DNA of 64,000 bases from Candidatus Nitrososphaera evergladensis SR1 (GCF_000730285.1 NZ_CP007174.1:2294001-2358000), one strand, 5' to 3'. Counted from the stretch's first letter, positions 24,972-33,610 are shown. Made by a program: numbers and translations. The notes: a model not told the origin generated them from the letters alone.

Positions 24972-25886
24972 CTAGAGCGGGAGTGCCTTTATCGCTTCCC
25001 TGACGCTTGCCACGCCCTTGTCAAAGACGCCCTGCTCAAAGCTGTCAAGCTTTAGCTCGACTATTTTTTCAACGCCGCCAGCGCCAATGACTGCCGGAAC
25101 GCCGATGCACAGGTCAGATACCCCGTACTGGCCGTCCAGGTAAGCGGACACTGGAATAACCATCTTCTTGTCCTTTGCCATCGACTCAATCATGGTGGCA
25201 ACCGCGTTGCCCGGCGCGTACACTGTTGCGCCCTTTAGCGCGATTACCTCTGCAGCGACTTTTTTTGTCTTTTCAAAAATGTCTGTCGCCTGTTCTTTTG
25301 TGATAAAGTCGTGCAGCGGGATTCCGCCCAGCGATGAAAACCGTGTGAGCGGGAGCATGTTCTCGCCGTGCTCGGATATCACCATCGCCTGTATAGAGTC
25401 GCGGGAGACGCCTGTTGCTTCCTGTATGTAGCTCTTGAACCTCGACAGGTCGAGCATGCCGCCCATGCCCATCACCTTGCTCTTTTGTGCGCCGATGGTC
25501 TTGAGCGCAAGGTAGGTCATCGGGTCAAGCGGGTTTGTGACTACAATGACGGTTGCGTCCTTGGCATACGTCGCTATTTTTGATGCGACATCCTTTACAA
25601 TGCCGGCGTTTATCTTTAGCAGGTCCATGCGCGTCATGCCCGGCTTTCTGCCGACGCCGGCCACAAGCACCACATAGTCAGAGCCGCGCATGTCTTCATA
25701 GTTGTTGGAGCCCCGGGCGACAGAGTCAGAGCCGCGCTCTGACAGCTGGTGGTTGATGTCCATTGCCTCGCCCTGCGGAAGGCCCTGCACTATATCCAGA
25801 AGGAGAACGTCGTCAAGCTCTCTCAGGCCGCAGTTCAGCGCGGCCGAAGCGCCCACTTTGCCCGATCCAATTACAGTTATTGTCAT
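24972..25886 (-). CDS. mdh: Malate dehydrogenase (LDH/MDH family)
   Basis: A 304-residue NAD(P)-dependent enzyme interconverting malate and oxaloacetate. It shows the Rossmann [16 protein letters not shown], the substrate loop [19 protein letters not shown] whose Arg residues point to malate rather than lactate, the [12 protein letters not shown] motif, and the catalytic His in [19 protein letters not shown] box sits 27-34 bp upstream of the ATG, so the mRNA is likely leaderless. It is followed by larB, then the ribosomal run. Malate dehydrogenase serves the incomplete TCA cycle and anaplerosis here. Confidence 0.93.
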   Translation of the reverse strand: MTITVIGSGKVGASAALNCGLRELDDVLLLDIVQGLPQGEAMDINHQLSERGSDSVARGSNNYEDMRGSDYVVLVAGVGRKPGMTRMDLLKINAGIVKDVASKIATYAKDATVIVVTNPLDPMTYLALKTIGAQKSKVMGMGGMLDLSRFKSYIQEATGVSRDSIQAMVISEHGENMLPLTRFSSLGGIPLHDFITKEQATDIFEKTKKVAAEVIALKGATVYAPGNAVATMIESMAKDKKMVIPVSAYLDGQYGVSDLCIGVPAVIGAGGVEKIVELKLDSFEQGVFDKGVASVREAIKALPL

Positions 25887-25912
25887 TTGGAGGTGCTAGC
25901 GAGCTGGATTAC

Positions 25913-25920
25913 TTATAAAT
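25913..25920 (-). promoter_or_regulatory. TATA box of mdh
   Basis: ATTTATAA on the minus strand, 27-34 bp upstream of the mdh ATG at 25886, matching leaderless spacing. Confidence 0.65.
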
Positions 25921-25980
25921 CTACAAATCCTAATTCTATTTATCGAGGTATTCCCGTAGCCTGACGCATATTTCCTAATA

Positions 25981-25988
25981 CCTTAAAT
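25981..25988 (+). promoter_or_regulatory. TATA-like element for the membrane-anchored gene at 26015
   Basis: CCTTAAAT ends 26 bp before the ATG. The same CTTAAA(T) core recurs at matching distance before several other genes here (29273, 34514), so it is a recurrent promoter form in this genome. Confidence 0.5.
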
Positions 25989-26014
25989 GGAACTTTGCCC
26001 TTTTCAATGACTGA

Positions 26015-26587
26015 ATGTCTGGGAAAAAAGGCAAGCGCGACGACAGCTATTTTGCTGCCGACCGGCGCAAGAAGAAAAAGTACGTGATGATAATAGTTCC
26101 GATTATCGCCGCAGTGGTGGCAATAGGCGCGGTTTCAGCCCTTTTGTACAAGCCCCCGGAGGTACAGGCAATAAGCGGAGTCGAATGCCATCCCTCAGAG
26201 ATCACAAACTACCACGTCCATGCTCACCTCGACGTGCTTGTAGACGGGAAAAACCAAACGGTTCCATCTAACATAGGGATAATGCAGTCTCCGCACTGCC
26301 TTTTCTGGCTTCACACCCATGATGACACAGGCACCATACACGTAGAGGCGCCGCAGCAAAGGCAATTCACGCTGGGCCAGTTCATGGACATCTGGAAACA
26401 GACGCACAGCGGCTCAAATTCGTTCTTTGACTCGGTGGCAGGCAAGCCGCTAAAGGCGTACGTCAATGGCACAGAGTTCCAGGGAGACTATAAGAACATA
26501 GAATTGAAATCGCGCCAGCAAATAGTCCTTGCGTACGGCAACCCTCCGGATAAAATCCCGACCCACGACTTTGGCAGCCTGCGCTAG
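26015..26587 (+). CDS. Membrane-anchored extracellular protein with His-rich motif
   Basis: A 190-residue protein with a basic cytosolic N-terminus, one membrane helix (about 25-47) and an external domain. The domain has SGVECHPSEITNYHVHAHLDV, PHCLFWLHTHDDTGTIHVEAP and LGQFMDIWKQT, with many histidines and two cysteines close to each other in sequence motifs; metal (perhaps copper) binding is a reasonable inference. Similar proteins occur widely in thaumarchaea and some actinobacteria, without known function. The promoter element upstream supports the start. It stands 56 bp ahead of the YcaO gene. Confidence 0.72.
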   Translation: MSGKKGKRDDSYFAADRRKKKKYVMIIVPIIAAVVAIGAVSALLYKPPEVQAISGVECHPSEITNYHVHAHLDVLVDGKNQTVPSNIGIMQSPHCLFWLHTHDDTGTIHVEAPQQRQFTLGQFMDIWKQTHSGSNSFFDSVAGKPLKAYVNGTEFQGDYKNIELKSRQQIVLAYGNPPDKIPTHDFGSLR

Positions 26588-26643
26588 AAACAACAGCAAA
26601 AGCTTGATATGAACTTGTCAGGCGCTTCTTTCTAGCAACAAGC

Positions 26644-27981
26644 GTGCCTCCCCGGATAGAGCTGCAGAGCAGGAAAAAGTGGACCGTAAACGGCACCTCA
26701 AGGATAAGGCCGGCTCAAGAGACCTTGCAAAAGGTCATGCCCCTCACCAAAAAGATAGGGGTCACGAGGCTTGCAGACATTACGGACATGGACGTGCTCC
26801 GCATACCAAACTATTCGGCAGTCCTGCCCGGCACCGAAGACTACATCTGGGTGTACAGCGGCAAGGGCCCCACGAGGGAGCACGCGATGGCAAGCGCGCT
26901 CATGGAAAGCATCGAGCGCTATTCCTCATTGCCCGCAGGAGGCCCGCGGAACTTTGTCAGGGCAAGCTATGCAGAACTGTCAAAGTCGCAAAAAGTCTTG
27001 CACCCTGACGAGATCGTCGAGCCGACGCGCTTTGAGTACCGCGACGACATGCTGATGGACTTTCTTCCGGGCTTTGACATCGCCAACAATAACGAGGAGG
27101 TGATGGTGCCAGCCCCAATAGCGCTTTTCCGCTACAACCCGCCGGCCCCGGCGGTAAACCCGTTTTCATATTTTCACACAAACGGCCTTGCGTCTGGCAA
27201 CGTGATGGAAGAGGCTGTCTGCCATTCGCTGTGCGAGGTCATAGAGCGCGACGCAATGAGCGTGGCAGAACTCCGCGCAAGCGCCATTCCCTTCCATGTC
27301 CTGCGAAGCATCATCCATTCGCTCAACGCCGCTGGCATCCAGACAAAACCAATGCAGGCAGACAGGTTCGTCGACGATCCGGGCATTTTCCCCGACGTCG
27401 ACATTTCCGAAGTCGACTTCGAGCCTGTCAGAAAACTGGTGAAAAAATTTGACAGGGCCGCCATCCCGCTCATAATCAAGGACATCACGTCGGATATTGG
27501 CGTCCCCACGTTCAACGCAAGCAGCATCGAGTGGGTCACGCACGACTATGGCTACCTTGCAGAAGGCCACGGCACGCACCCTGACGCAAGGATTGCCCTT
27601 TTGAGGGCGATAACGGAGGTGTCGCAGACTCGCGCCGCCAACATACAGGGAGCGCGCGACGACCTGCGCAAGATAAGGTACGGCGAGAACAACACGGACG
27701 ACAAGAGGGCCTGGCAGTTCATGCCGTCTACTAAAAAGATCAAGTTTTCAGAGGTCAAGACGTACTTCCACGAGGACATACTTGACGACATCAAGTTCAT
27801 ACTTGACAGGCTGAGAAACGCCGGCCTTGGCAGGGCGATAATCGTCGACCTGACAAACCCGGACCTTGCAGTCCCGGTCGTCAGGGCTATCGTGCCGGGG
27901 CTTGAGACTTTCAAGATAACAAAGTCGGTGGTGGGAATGAGAGCGAGGGCGCTTTTTAGGCAATGGCAAAAAAACCAATAA
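26644..27981 (+). CDS. YcaO-family ATP-dependent cyclodehydratase/thioamide synthetase
   Basis: A 445-residue YcaO protein, starting at GTG. YcaO enzymes activate a peptide amide with ATP, then attack it with an internal or external nucleophile. Family features seen: EHAMASALMESIERYSSL and FHTNGLASGN, EEAVCHSLCEVIERDAMS, and LLRAITEVSQTRAANIQGARDD, the conserved ATP/Mg-binding glutamate-rich helices. The stop overlaps the TfuA-like gene by 19 bases, so the two are coupled. YcaO-TfuA pairs install a thioamide, as in methyl-coenzyme M reductase thioglycine and thioviridamide-like peptides. The target in this organism is not evident. Confidence 0.92.
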   Translation: MPPRIELQSRKKWTVNGTSRIRPAQETLQKVMPLTKKIGVTRLADITDMDVLRIPNYSAVLPGTEDYIWVYSGKGPTREHAMASALMESIERYSSLPAGGPRNFVRASYAELSKSQKVLHPDEIVEPTRFEYRDDMLMDFLPGFDIANNNEEVMVPAPIALFRYNPPAPAVNPFSYFHTNGLASGNVMEEAVCHSLCEVIERDAMSVAELRASAIPFHVLRSIIHSLNAAGIQTKPMQADRFVDDPGIFPDVDISEVDFEPVRKLVKKFDRAAIPLIIKDITSDIGVPTFNASSIEWVTHDYGYLAEGHGTHPDARIALLRAITEVSQTRAANIQGARDDLRKIRYGENNTDDKRAWQFMPSTKKIKFSEVKTYFHEDILDDIKFILDRLRNAGLGRAIIVDLTNPDLAVPVVRAIVPGLETFKITKSVVGMRARALFRQWQKNQ

Positions 27982-28646
27982 TATTTTTAGGCCCAAGCCT
28001 GAGCCACGAAAAGGCAAGCAAGATCTTGCCGGAGGCAGAGTTTCGGCCGCCGGCCAAAAAGGGCGACTTGCTGAGGCTGGCTGCAAGCCCCGATGTCTCT
28101 ATGGTCGGGCTTGTCGACGGCGTGTTCCTGCAGGACTATCCCCCCACGCCGATTGAAGTGTACCAGTTGGCCAGGCGGGAAGGCGTCCTCTTGGCGGGGG
28201 CTGCAAGCCTAGGCGCGCTGCGCGCAGTTGAGCTGGAAAAGTTTGGCATGGTCGGCATCGGCAGGGTATTTGAACTGTACAAGGGCGGCAAGATAGACGC
28301 CGACGACGAGGTTGCAGTCACGTTTGCAGACGGAGATTTCCACCTCCAGTCAGAGGCGATGGTGGACATTCGCTACAACCTGTTCCTTGCGCACAAAAAA
28401 GGCATAATCGGCAAGGACACGAAAAAGGCGCTTGCCAAGGTTGCAAAGGCCACCTATTTTCCACACCGCAACTATCCCGACATTATCGAGGCGACGCGGA
28501 GGAAATACCGCGACAGTCTGAATAATTATGACGACATTGATGCCTTTCAAACATATATTGAAAAAAACAGAAAGAGCCTGAAAGAGATGGACGCAATCAA
28601 GCTGGTCGAGTTTTTCAAGGCCCGTCTTGGGGCGGAAAAGAAATAG
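27963..28646 (+). CDS. TfuA-like protein, YcaO partner
   Basis: A 227-residue TfuA-domain protein, thought to help YcaO with sulfur delivery in thioamide formation. The start MAKKPIIFLGPSLSHEKASKI is the classic TfuA N-terminus, and VDGVFLQDYPPTPIEVYQLARR, LAGAASLGALRAVELEKFGMVG and the DGDFHLQSEAMVDIRYNL segment follow. It overlaps the ycaO 3' end by 19 bases. The C-terminal third is charged and helical. No sulfurtransferase or RiPP-precursor gene is obvious next to it, but a cysteine desulfurase is present elsewhere in the window. Confidence 0.9.
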   Translation: MAKKPIIFLGPSLSHEKASKILPEAEFRPPAKKGDLLRLAASPDVSMVGLVDGVFLQDYPPTPIEVYQLARREGVLLAGAASLGALRAVELEKFGMVGIGRVFELYKGGKIDADDEVAVTFADGDFHLQSEAMVDIRYNLFLAHKKGIIGKDTKKALAKVAKATYFPHRNYPDIIEATRRKYRDSLNNYDDIDAFQTYIEKNRKSLKEMDAIKLVEFFKARLGAEKK

Positions 28647-28691
28647 TCTTAAATCACCTGTCTGGCTTTTGAAAAGCGTCACATCATCACC

Positions 28692-29267
28692 ATGAAGATA
28701 TACACCAAGACAGGCGACAAGGGCGAGACCGGCCTTATCGGAGGCAGGCGCGTCAGCAAGGCAGACTTGCGTATAGTGGCCTACGGAGCAGTGGACGAAC
28801 TGAACTCCAGCATCGGCCTTGCGGTGTCGTCACTTTGCGGAAAAGAAAAGGTGTTTTCCGACTTGGCAGATGTCTTGACGCAGGTGCAAAACGACCTCTT
28901 TATAGTCGGCTCGGACCTTGCCGATTCCGACTATCCAAAAAGCCAGTACAACACGCCGCGCACAGACGAAAATATGGCCTCCGCGCTAGAGCCTGTCATC
29001 GACAAATTTGAATCAGAACTGGAACCGATAACGTTTTTCATACTGCCGGGCGGAAGCGCCGAAGCGTCGATGCTGCACGTGTGCAGGGGCGTTGCAAGGC
29101 GCGCCGAGACGGCCGCGGTGGCGCTCTACAGGTCAGAGAGCATAAACCCCGCCATAATCATGTACCTGAACAGGCTGGCAGACCTGCTGTTTGTGGCGGC
29201 AAGGCTTGCAAACAAGAGGCAGGGCGTGCCTGACGTGGCATGGAAGAAAAAGAAGTCGTCACAATAA
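28692..29267 (+). CDS. Cob(I)alamin adenosyltransferase, PduO type
   Basis: A 191-residue trimeric enzyme that transfers adenosine from ATP to cob(I)alamin to make coenzyme B12. The ATP-binding N-terminus KIYTKTGDKGETGLIGGRRVSK, then VDELNSSIGLA, the PGGSAEASMLHVCRGVARRAET segment with conserved Arg and Glu, and LNRLADLLFVAARLANK match PduO. Adenosylcobalamin is needed by methylmalonyl-CoA mutase and class II ribonucleotide reductase in these archaea, so it supports the carbon cycle whose carboxylase lies at 3-7 kb. It is 46 bp after tfuA. Confidence 0.95.
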   Translation: MKIYTKTGDKGETGLIGGRRVSKADLRIVAYGAVDELNSSIGLAVSSLCGKEKVFSDLADVLTQVQNDLFIVGSDLADSDYPKSQYNTPRTDENMASALEPVIDKFESELEPITFFILPGGSAEASMLHVCRGVARRAETAAVALYRSESINPAIIMYLNRLADLLFVAARLANKRQGVPDVAWKKKKSSQ

Positions 29268-29272
29268 TAAAA

Positions 29273-29280
29273 CCTTAAAT
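29273..29280 (+). promoter_or_regulatory. TATA-like element for the small membrane protein at 29301
   Basis: CCTTAAAT lies 21-28 bp upstream of the TTG at 29301. It supports that a 62-residue product starts there. Confidence 0.5.
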
Positions 29281-29300
29281 GCTGCATCTAGACATTGTAG

Positions 29301-29489
29301 TTGTTGGACCACGTCAGAAACGTCACGCTCATTATCGTGATAACGGCGCTCATGGCGTTTGGCCTGATAGGAGTTACCCTGCTTGTTGACCTCCTTCCAA
29401 TACCCGCAATGCACGCTGCTTCTTCTTCTACTACTGCTGCTGCCAATATCGTCGATCAAGTAGCTTTAAAGTCTGGATTTACCAATTGA
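29301..29489 (+). CDS. Small single-helix exported or membrane protein
   Basis: A 62-residue product starting at TTG. A strong hydrophobic helix (TLIIVITALMAFGLIGVTLL) precedes a possible cleavage region (PAMHAASS) and then a 20-residue Ser/Thr/Ala-rich tail ending SGFTN. It looks like a short secreted peptide or a bitopic membrane protein. An upstream TATA-like element at the right distance supports expression. It is near the YcaO-TfuA pair but separated by the adenosyltransferase gene, so a precursor-peptide role would be speculation. Confidence 0.5.
   Translation: MLDHVRNVTLIIVITALMAFGLIGVTLLVDLLPIPAMHAASSSTTAAANIVDQVALKSGFTN
29463..29470 (+). promoter_or_regulatory. TATA-like element for the C2H2 protein gene at 29497
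   Basis: GCTTTAAA-like core about 27-34 bp upstream of the ATG at 29497, inside the end of the preceding small gene. Confidence 0.45.
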
Positions 29490-29496
29490 GACACAT

Positions 29497-29625
29497 ATGG
29501 AAGAAGATCAAGTCAGCTGCCCCTACTGTGGTTCCGCCTTTAAGGACAAGGAACAACTTTCAAAGCACATCGACAGGATCCACCACGGTTCTGGCCTGCT
29601 TGAAGGCGACACCACGAAATGGTGA
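29497..29625 (+). CDS. Very small C2H2 zinc-finger protein (42 aa)
   Basis: A complete 42-residue reading frame. Residues 8-29 form a classical C2H2 finger, CPYCGSAFKDKEQLSKHIDR followed by IHH, with the hydrophobic F and L at the usual positions. A promoter-like element lies upstream and the next gene starts inside its last codons (ATG at 29619), so it is coupled to the HD hydrolase. Short single-finger proteins like this are common in archaea; they may bind DNA, RNA or a partner protein. Target unknown. Confidence 0.75.
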   Translation: MEEDQVSCPYCGSAFKDKEQLSKHIDRIHHGSGLLEGDTTKW

Positions 29626-30188
29626 AAGATAAAGACCTAACTCCATTTTTTGACGCGGTCATTGGGTTAAAGTACGTCAGGCGCGCGGGGTGGGCTGCCA
29701 AGGTTGGAATCAAAGACCCGGAATCAGTTGCGGACCATTCATTTGCCATGTGCGCAGTCGGCATGGCGCTTTCGGACATTCTGGGTTTTGACACCCGGAA
29801 GGTGCTAAAGATGATAGTGCTACACGACCTGGCAGAATCTGCGGTGGGCGATTATATGCCCGGAGAGGTCAGCATAATTCAAAAGCGGCAGGAAGAGGAT
29901 GGCGCGATGCAAAAGATCCTTGCGTGCCTGCCTGCAAAGGTAAGGTCTGATTATGCAAAAATCTGGCGCGAGTATCTGCAGGACAAGACAAAAGAGGCAA
30001 GGTTTGTGCACAGGATTGACAAACTAGAGATGGCCCTGCAAGCGGCAAGGTATGCAAAAGACGGGCACCCGGAGGAACTGCTGGCGCAGTTTTTCGATTC
30101 GGCGCACAAGGCAGTCGACATTGATGACGACATCTTGGCAGAAATCCTAAAGTCTTTAAGCCCGGCTCAGCGCATGAAAAACCGATAA
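29619..30188 (+). CDS. HD-domain hydrolase (HDDC2/YfbR-like)
   Basis: A 189-residue metal-dependent phosphohydrolase. The metal-binding set is visible: ESVADHSFAMCAVG (first His), MIVLHDLAESAVGDYMPGE (the HD pair and a conserved Glu) and the later FVHRIDKLEMALQA (final Asp). This pattern matches the HDDC2/YfbR group, which includes 5'-deoxynucleotidases. The start overlaps the C2H2-finger gene by 7 bases. A nucleotide-pool cleaning role is inferred from the family. Confidence 0.9.
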   Translation: MVKDKDLTPFFDAVIGLKYVRRAGWAAKVGIKDPESVADHSFAMCAVGMALSDILGFDTRKVLKMIVLHDLAESAVGDYMPGEVSIIQKRQEEDGAMQKILACLPAKVRSDYAKIWREYLQDKTKEARFVHRIDKLEMALQAARYAKDGHPEELLAQFFDSAHKAVDIDDDILAEILKSLSPAQRMKNR

Positions 30189-30194
30189 TAACAC

Positions 30195-30518
30195 ATGCAG
30201 TATTTTACGGCTCTCAAGATAGGCGAAAAGAGGGTCAAGGTCGCGCAGGATCTTTTGGCAAAATACACAGGGACTGCGATGCCGGCGCTTGCGCTCAAGG
30301 ACAACAAGGACAACAAGTGGGAGCCGGTGGGCGAGGAGAATCTCTATGCGATAGTGAAAGAGCCGGGCGGCTACATGATCGCGCTGTGCGACAACAAGGG
30401 AGTCGCAAAGGCAATCGCGCAGTGGTTTGCTGAGGACACCAAGAACCAGATCGTTGAAAAGATAAAGTCCGAGCAGAACATGCAGGAATATTTCGGCAAG
30501 CTGTCGCTTCCGATATAA
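30195..30518 (+). CDS. Conserved small protein, unknown function
   Basis: A 107-residue soluble protein directly after the HD hydrolase (6-bp gap). It has mixed alpha/beta character: a helix with KRVKVAQDLLAKYTGT, strands around NLYAIVKEPGGYMIALCDN, and a helical end DTKNQIVEKIKSEQNMQEYFG. There are no cysteine clusters or membrane segments. I do not recognise the family. Gene order suggests co-transcription with the hydrolase. Confidence 0.6.
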   Translation: MQYFTALKIGEKRVKVAQDLLAKYTGTAMPALALKDNKDNKWEPVGEENLYAIVKEPGGYMIALCDNKGVAKAIAQWFAEDTKNQIVEKIKSEQNMQEYFGKLSLPI

Positions 30519-30553
30519 CTTTATTATAGCTGAAAAGGACTACGTGAATAGCT

Positions 30554-31801
30554 TTGGCAGCAGGCAAGCACGAGCAAGAGATCGAGGTCAAGGGACACCT
30601 CATCGACTCGATGATACTTACAAGGATATTTGACCACGTCATGGACCTAAAGGGCGACTTTCAGGTCCTCGAATTCACGGTAGGCAAGAAAAAGAAGGAC
30701 CCAAGCTACGCCCGCCTGCTCGTGCGGGGCAAGGATGAGGAGCACCTTGAGCGCATACTGGAGGCCGTGTACCGGGAGGGCGCGCAGCCCGTCTCTGTGC
30801 AGGAGGCAAGGCTCGTGCCTGCAAGCGCCGACTGCGTCATGCCCGACGACTTTTACAGCACGACCAACAACCCCACGCAGGTTTTCCACTCTGGCCGGTG
30901 GATAGACGTCCAGAACATGATGATGGACAAGTGCATAGTTGTAGATGTCAAGAGCATGACTGCAGAGTGCAAGATGATCCGCGACCTGAAAAAAGGCGAC
31001 ATGATTGTAGTAGGCGAGCGCGGCGTGAAAATAACGCCGCAGGAGCGCCCGAGGGAAGGCGTCGACATTTTTCAGTTCATGTCAAGCTCCAGTTCCAGCG
31101 AGCGCCCCACGCAGCACATCGCCCGAAAGGTTGCAGACGACATTTACAATACCAAAAAAGAGGGAGGCAAGATAATCGTGGTTTCAGGCCCAGTGCTTGT
31201 GCACTCGGGAGCGTCAGAAGCGCTTGCGCGCCTTATCAGGATGGGCTACATCGACGGTCTGCTTGCAGGAAACGCAATCGCCGTCCACGACGTTGAAAAC
31301 GCGCTTTTGGGCACGTCGCTTGGGATGCACGTCAAGGACGGCACGCTTGCTGTCAGGGGCCACCGCAACCACATGCAGGCCATAAACGAGGTGTTCAAGG
31401 CCGGCGGCCTGAAGGCGATGGTGGAGAAAAAGATCCTGAAAAGCGGCGTGATGTACGAATGCATCAAGCATGACGTGCCGTTCGTTCTTGCAGGCTCTAT
31501 CCGCGACGACGGCCCGATACCCGACGTCGTGACAGACGTGGTGGAGGCGCAGCGCAGGTACAAAAAAGTACTAAAGGGCGCCAAGATGGTGCTGATGTTC
31601 TCGACAATGCTCCACTCCATTGCAGTCGGCAACATGCTCCCCTCGTCGGTAAAGGTGGTGGCAGTTGATATTAGCCAGCCCGTCGTGACAAAGCTGGTGG
31701 ACAGGGGCACGGCGCAGGCAGTGGGCATCGTGACGGACGTTGGCGCGTTCTTGCCCATAGTGGCAGACCACCTTGAAGAAAAGGTGGCAAGGCGCAAGTA
31801 G
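30554..31801 (+). CDS. Archaeal ornithine cyclodeaminase (LOR/SDH-like, TIGR00300 family)
   Basis: A 415-residue two-domain protein. The N-terminal domain (about 1-110) is the LOR/SDH conserved region (GHLIDSMILTRIFDHVMDLKG), and the C-terminal domain binds NAD (IIVVSGPVLVHSGASEALAR, GNAIAVHDVENALLGTSLG, and VLAGSIRDDGPIPDVVTD). This family was shown in a methanogen to convert ornithine to proline with ammonia release, and the same domain sits at the C-terminus of cyanobacterial AgrE. The start is TTG at 30554. Proline synthesis is the inferred role. Confidence 0.85.
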   Translation: MAAGKHEQEIEVKGHLIDSMILTRIFDHVMDLKGDFQVLEFTVGKKKKDPSYARLLVRGKDEEHLERILEAVYREGAQPVSVQEARLVPASADCVMPDDFYSTTNNPTQVFHSGRWIDVQNMMMDKCIVVDVKSMTAECKMIRDLKKGDMIVVGERGVKITPQERPREGVDIFQFMSSSSSSERPTQHIARKVADDIYNTKKEGGKIIVVSGPVLVHSGASEALARLIRMGYIDGLLAGNAIAVHDVENALLGTSLGMHVKDGTLAVRGHRNHMQAINEVFKAGGLKAMVEKKILKSGVMYECIKHDVPFVLAGSIRDDGPIPDVVTDVVEAQRRYKKVLKGAKMVLMFSTMLHSIAVGNMLPSSVKVVAVDISQPVVTKLVDRGTAQAVGIVTDVGAFLPIVADHLEEKVARRK

Positions 31802-31869
31802 CGGTAGTAATAAACTATATAAACTACATTTAGAATCCCTAAATCTTCGTTCTACTATATTGTACTTGT

Positions 31870-32847
31870 ATGTCTACCAGAACATTCCTTAATTTCGACA
31901 GGCTGGTCAGCCAAAAGGGTTCAGGGTCCCAGGCGATTGCAGGAGTGGTCATTCTTATAGTGGGGCTGGCAGTAGCCAACGTAATCGGGAGCGCAGCTCT
32001 GGCCTACGTGGTTGCGATCATCGGCGTTGCAGTGATAATCTCGGCGTTTCTCATGATAATCAAGCAGTACGAAAGGGCGGTGATTCTGAGGCTTGGACGG
32101 TTCCAGAGGCAGGTGGGGCCCGGCGTGCAGATTAGGATCCCGTTTGCTGACAACATTCTGGTGATTGACGTACGCGAAAAAGTGCGCGAGTTCACGGCAG
32201 AAAGGATGCTGACAAAGGACAACGTGCCAGTCACCATAGACGCGATCCTCAGGTACAGGATAATAGAGGACAGGGCCCGCGACGCCATACTGAACGTGGA
32301 GAACTTTAACGACATGATCCAGCAGGTCTCCCAGACCACCTTGCGCAACAACATCGGCGCGTCGTATTTTCAAGACATACTGTCCAAGAGGGAAGAGGTC
32401 AACAAGCACATCAAGGAGGTCATTGCGGAGGAGTCGAGGAGCTGGGGAATCGAGGTAAGGGGCGTGGAGATCCGGCAGGTTGCGATACCAAAAGAACTCG
32501 AAGACGCAATGTCGATGCAGGCGCAGGCCGAGCGGGAGAAGAACGCGAGGGTGACGTACGGCGAGTCGGAGGTCCTTGTGGCAAAGCAGTTTGAGGAAGC
32601 GGCCAAGGTATACACTGACAACCCTGTCGCGTACGCGCTCAGGCAGTCCAACATGCTGTACGAGTCGATAAAGGTGCAGGGCAACACGATAGTCATGGTC
32701 CCTTCAGAGTCGCTCAACTCGATAGGCTTTGGAAACCTTGCGCTGACGCAGGCGTACTTGGACAACATAAAGAGCGTGGCGGCGGCAAAAGCGGCTACTG
32801 CAGTGGCGGATGACAAGAGCGGAAGCGAAGGAGAAAAGAAGAGCTAA
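31870..32847 (+). CDS. SPFH-domain (stomatin/slipin-like) membrane protein
   Basis: A 325-residue stomatin-like protein. A long hydrophobic hairpin covers residues 25-65, then the SPFH domain: YERAVILRLGRFQRQVGPGV, ADNILVIDVREKVREF, NVPVTIDAILRYRIIE and the slipin-type RGVEIRQVAIPKELEDAMSMQ. A coiled-coil EREKNARVTYGESEVL leads to the C-terminus. Such proteins form oligomeric rings in membranes and often act with an NfeD protease, which is not in this window. A TATATAAA-like box near 31815 gives a leader of about 25 nt. Confidence 0.92.
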   Translation: MSTRTFLNFDRLVSQKGSGSQAIAGVVILIVGLAVANVIGSAALAYVVAIIGVAVIISAFLMIIKQYERAVILRLGRFQRQVGPGVQIRIPFADNILVIDVREKVREFTAERMLTKDNVPVTIDAILRYRIIEDRARDAILNVENFNDMIQQVSQTTLRNNIGASYFQDILSKREEVNKHIKEVIAEESRSWGIEVRGVEIRQVAIPKELEDAMSMQAQAEREKNARVTYGESEVLVAKQFEEAAKVYTDNPVAYALRQSNMLYESIKVQGNTIVMVPSESLNSIGFGNLALTQAYLDNIKSVAAAKAATAVADDKSGSEGEKKS

Positions 32848-32883
32848 TACGCAGGTCTTGCAGATAATGACGCATATAGCGAC

Positions 32884-33288
32884 ATGAGCAACAAGAAAAA
32901 GCCGGCTGATGATGATAGAGATAATTTCAGCCATCTATCGCAGGAGCAAAGAGAAGTATGCTGGAACAAGGGCACAGAGGCCCCGTTCACTGGCAAGTAC
33001 TGGAACAGCCACGAAAAGGGCGTGTACCGCTGCGCGGCATGCGGTGCAGAACTTTTCAGCTCTGACACAAAATTTGATTCGGGCACCGGCTGGCCCAGCT
33101 TTTACAAGCCTGTCAAGGACGCAAACGTAAAGGAAGAGACGGACACAAGCTACGGCATGGTAAGGACAGAAGTCATGTGCAGCAAGTGCGGCGCTCACCT
33201 TGGCCACGTGTTTGACGATGGGCCGAACCCCACGGGCCTGCGCTACTGCATCAATTCGCTTTCGCTTGACCTGGAGAAAAGGGGATAA
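32884..33288 (+). CDS. msrB: Peptide methionine (R)-S-oxide reductase MsrB
   Basis: A 134-residue repair enzyme that reduces methionine-R-sulfoxide in proteins. Zinc is held by C50/C53 (CAAC) and C99/C102 (CSKC), and the catalytic Cys is C122 in [23 protein letters not shown] and the GHVFDDGP segment are family hallmarks. The GTPase-like partner is not needed; thioredoxin is the usual reductant. It is followed 8 bp later by a GIY-YIG-like gene. Confidence 0.96.
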   Translation: MSNKKKPADDDRDNFSHLSQEQREVCWNKGTEAPFTGKYWNSHEKGVYRCAACGAELFSSDTKFDSGTGWPSFYKPVKDANVKEETDTSYGMVRTEVMCSKCGAHLGHVFDDGPNPTGLRYCINSLSLDLEKRG

Positions 33289-33296
33289 GAGGAGAA

Positions 33297-33599
33297 ATGA
33301 GCGAGGAGCAACAACAGGAATGGTCAGAGTGGCTTGACTTTGACAGCGCGCACGTCAACTCTGTCCCAGAGGCTGCAGGCGTGTACCTGATGCACGCAAG
33401 CATGAAGGTGATGCGCATCGGCGGAAGCGACAACGTCAGAAAATCCCTGCAAGAGCTGCTTGCAGACCCATGCGCAAGCAAGGCCAAAAGGTTCCACTAC
33501 ATGCTGACGCAGTCTCATGCGTCAGTGGCAGAGCAGTTGGTTAAGGACTACAAAGAAAAGCATCAGGGCAAGCTGCCTGCGTGCATGGAAGAGAAATAA
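33297..33599 (+). CDS. Small GIY-YIG-like domain protein
   Basis: A 100-residue protein. The central AAGVYLMHASMKVMRIGGSDNVRKSLQELL fits the GIY-YIG-like strand pattern in which GVY replaces GIY and the YIG is RIG. The remainder is a helical RFHYMLTQSHASVAEQLVKDY. Such short domains are found in archaea without an apparent nuclease active site (the key Arg/Glu set is not clear). It lies directly after msrB and before two tiny Cys-containing genes. Confidence 0.6.
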   Translation: MSEEQQQEWSEWLDFDSAHVNSVPEAAGVYLMHASMKVMRIGGSDNVRKSLQELLADPCASKAKRFHYMLTQSHASVAEQLVKDYKEKHQGKLPACMEEK

Positions 33600-33610
33600 G
33601 GAAAAAAAAT

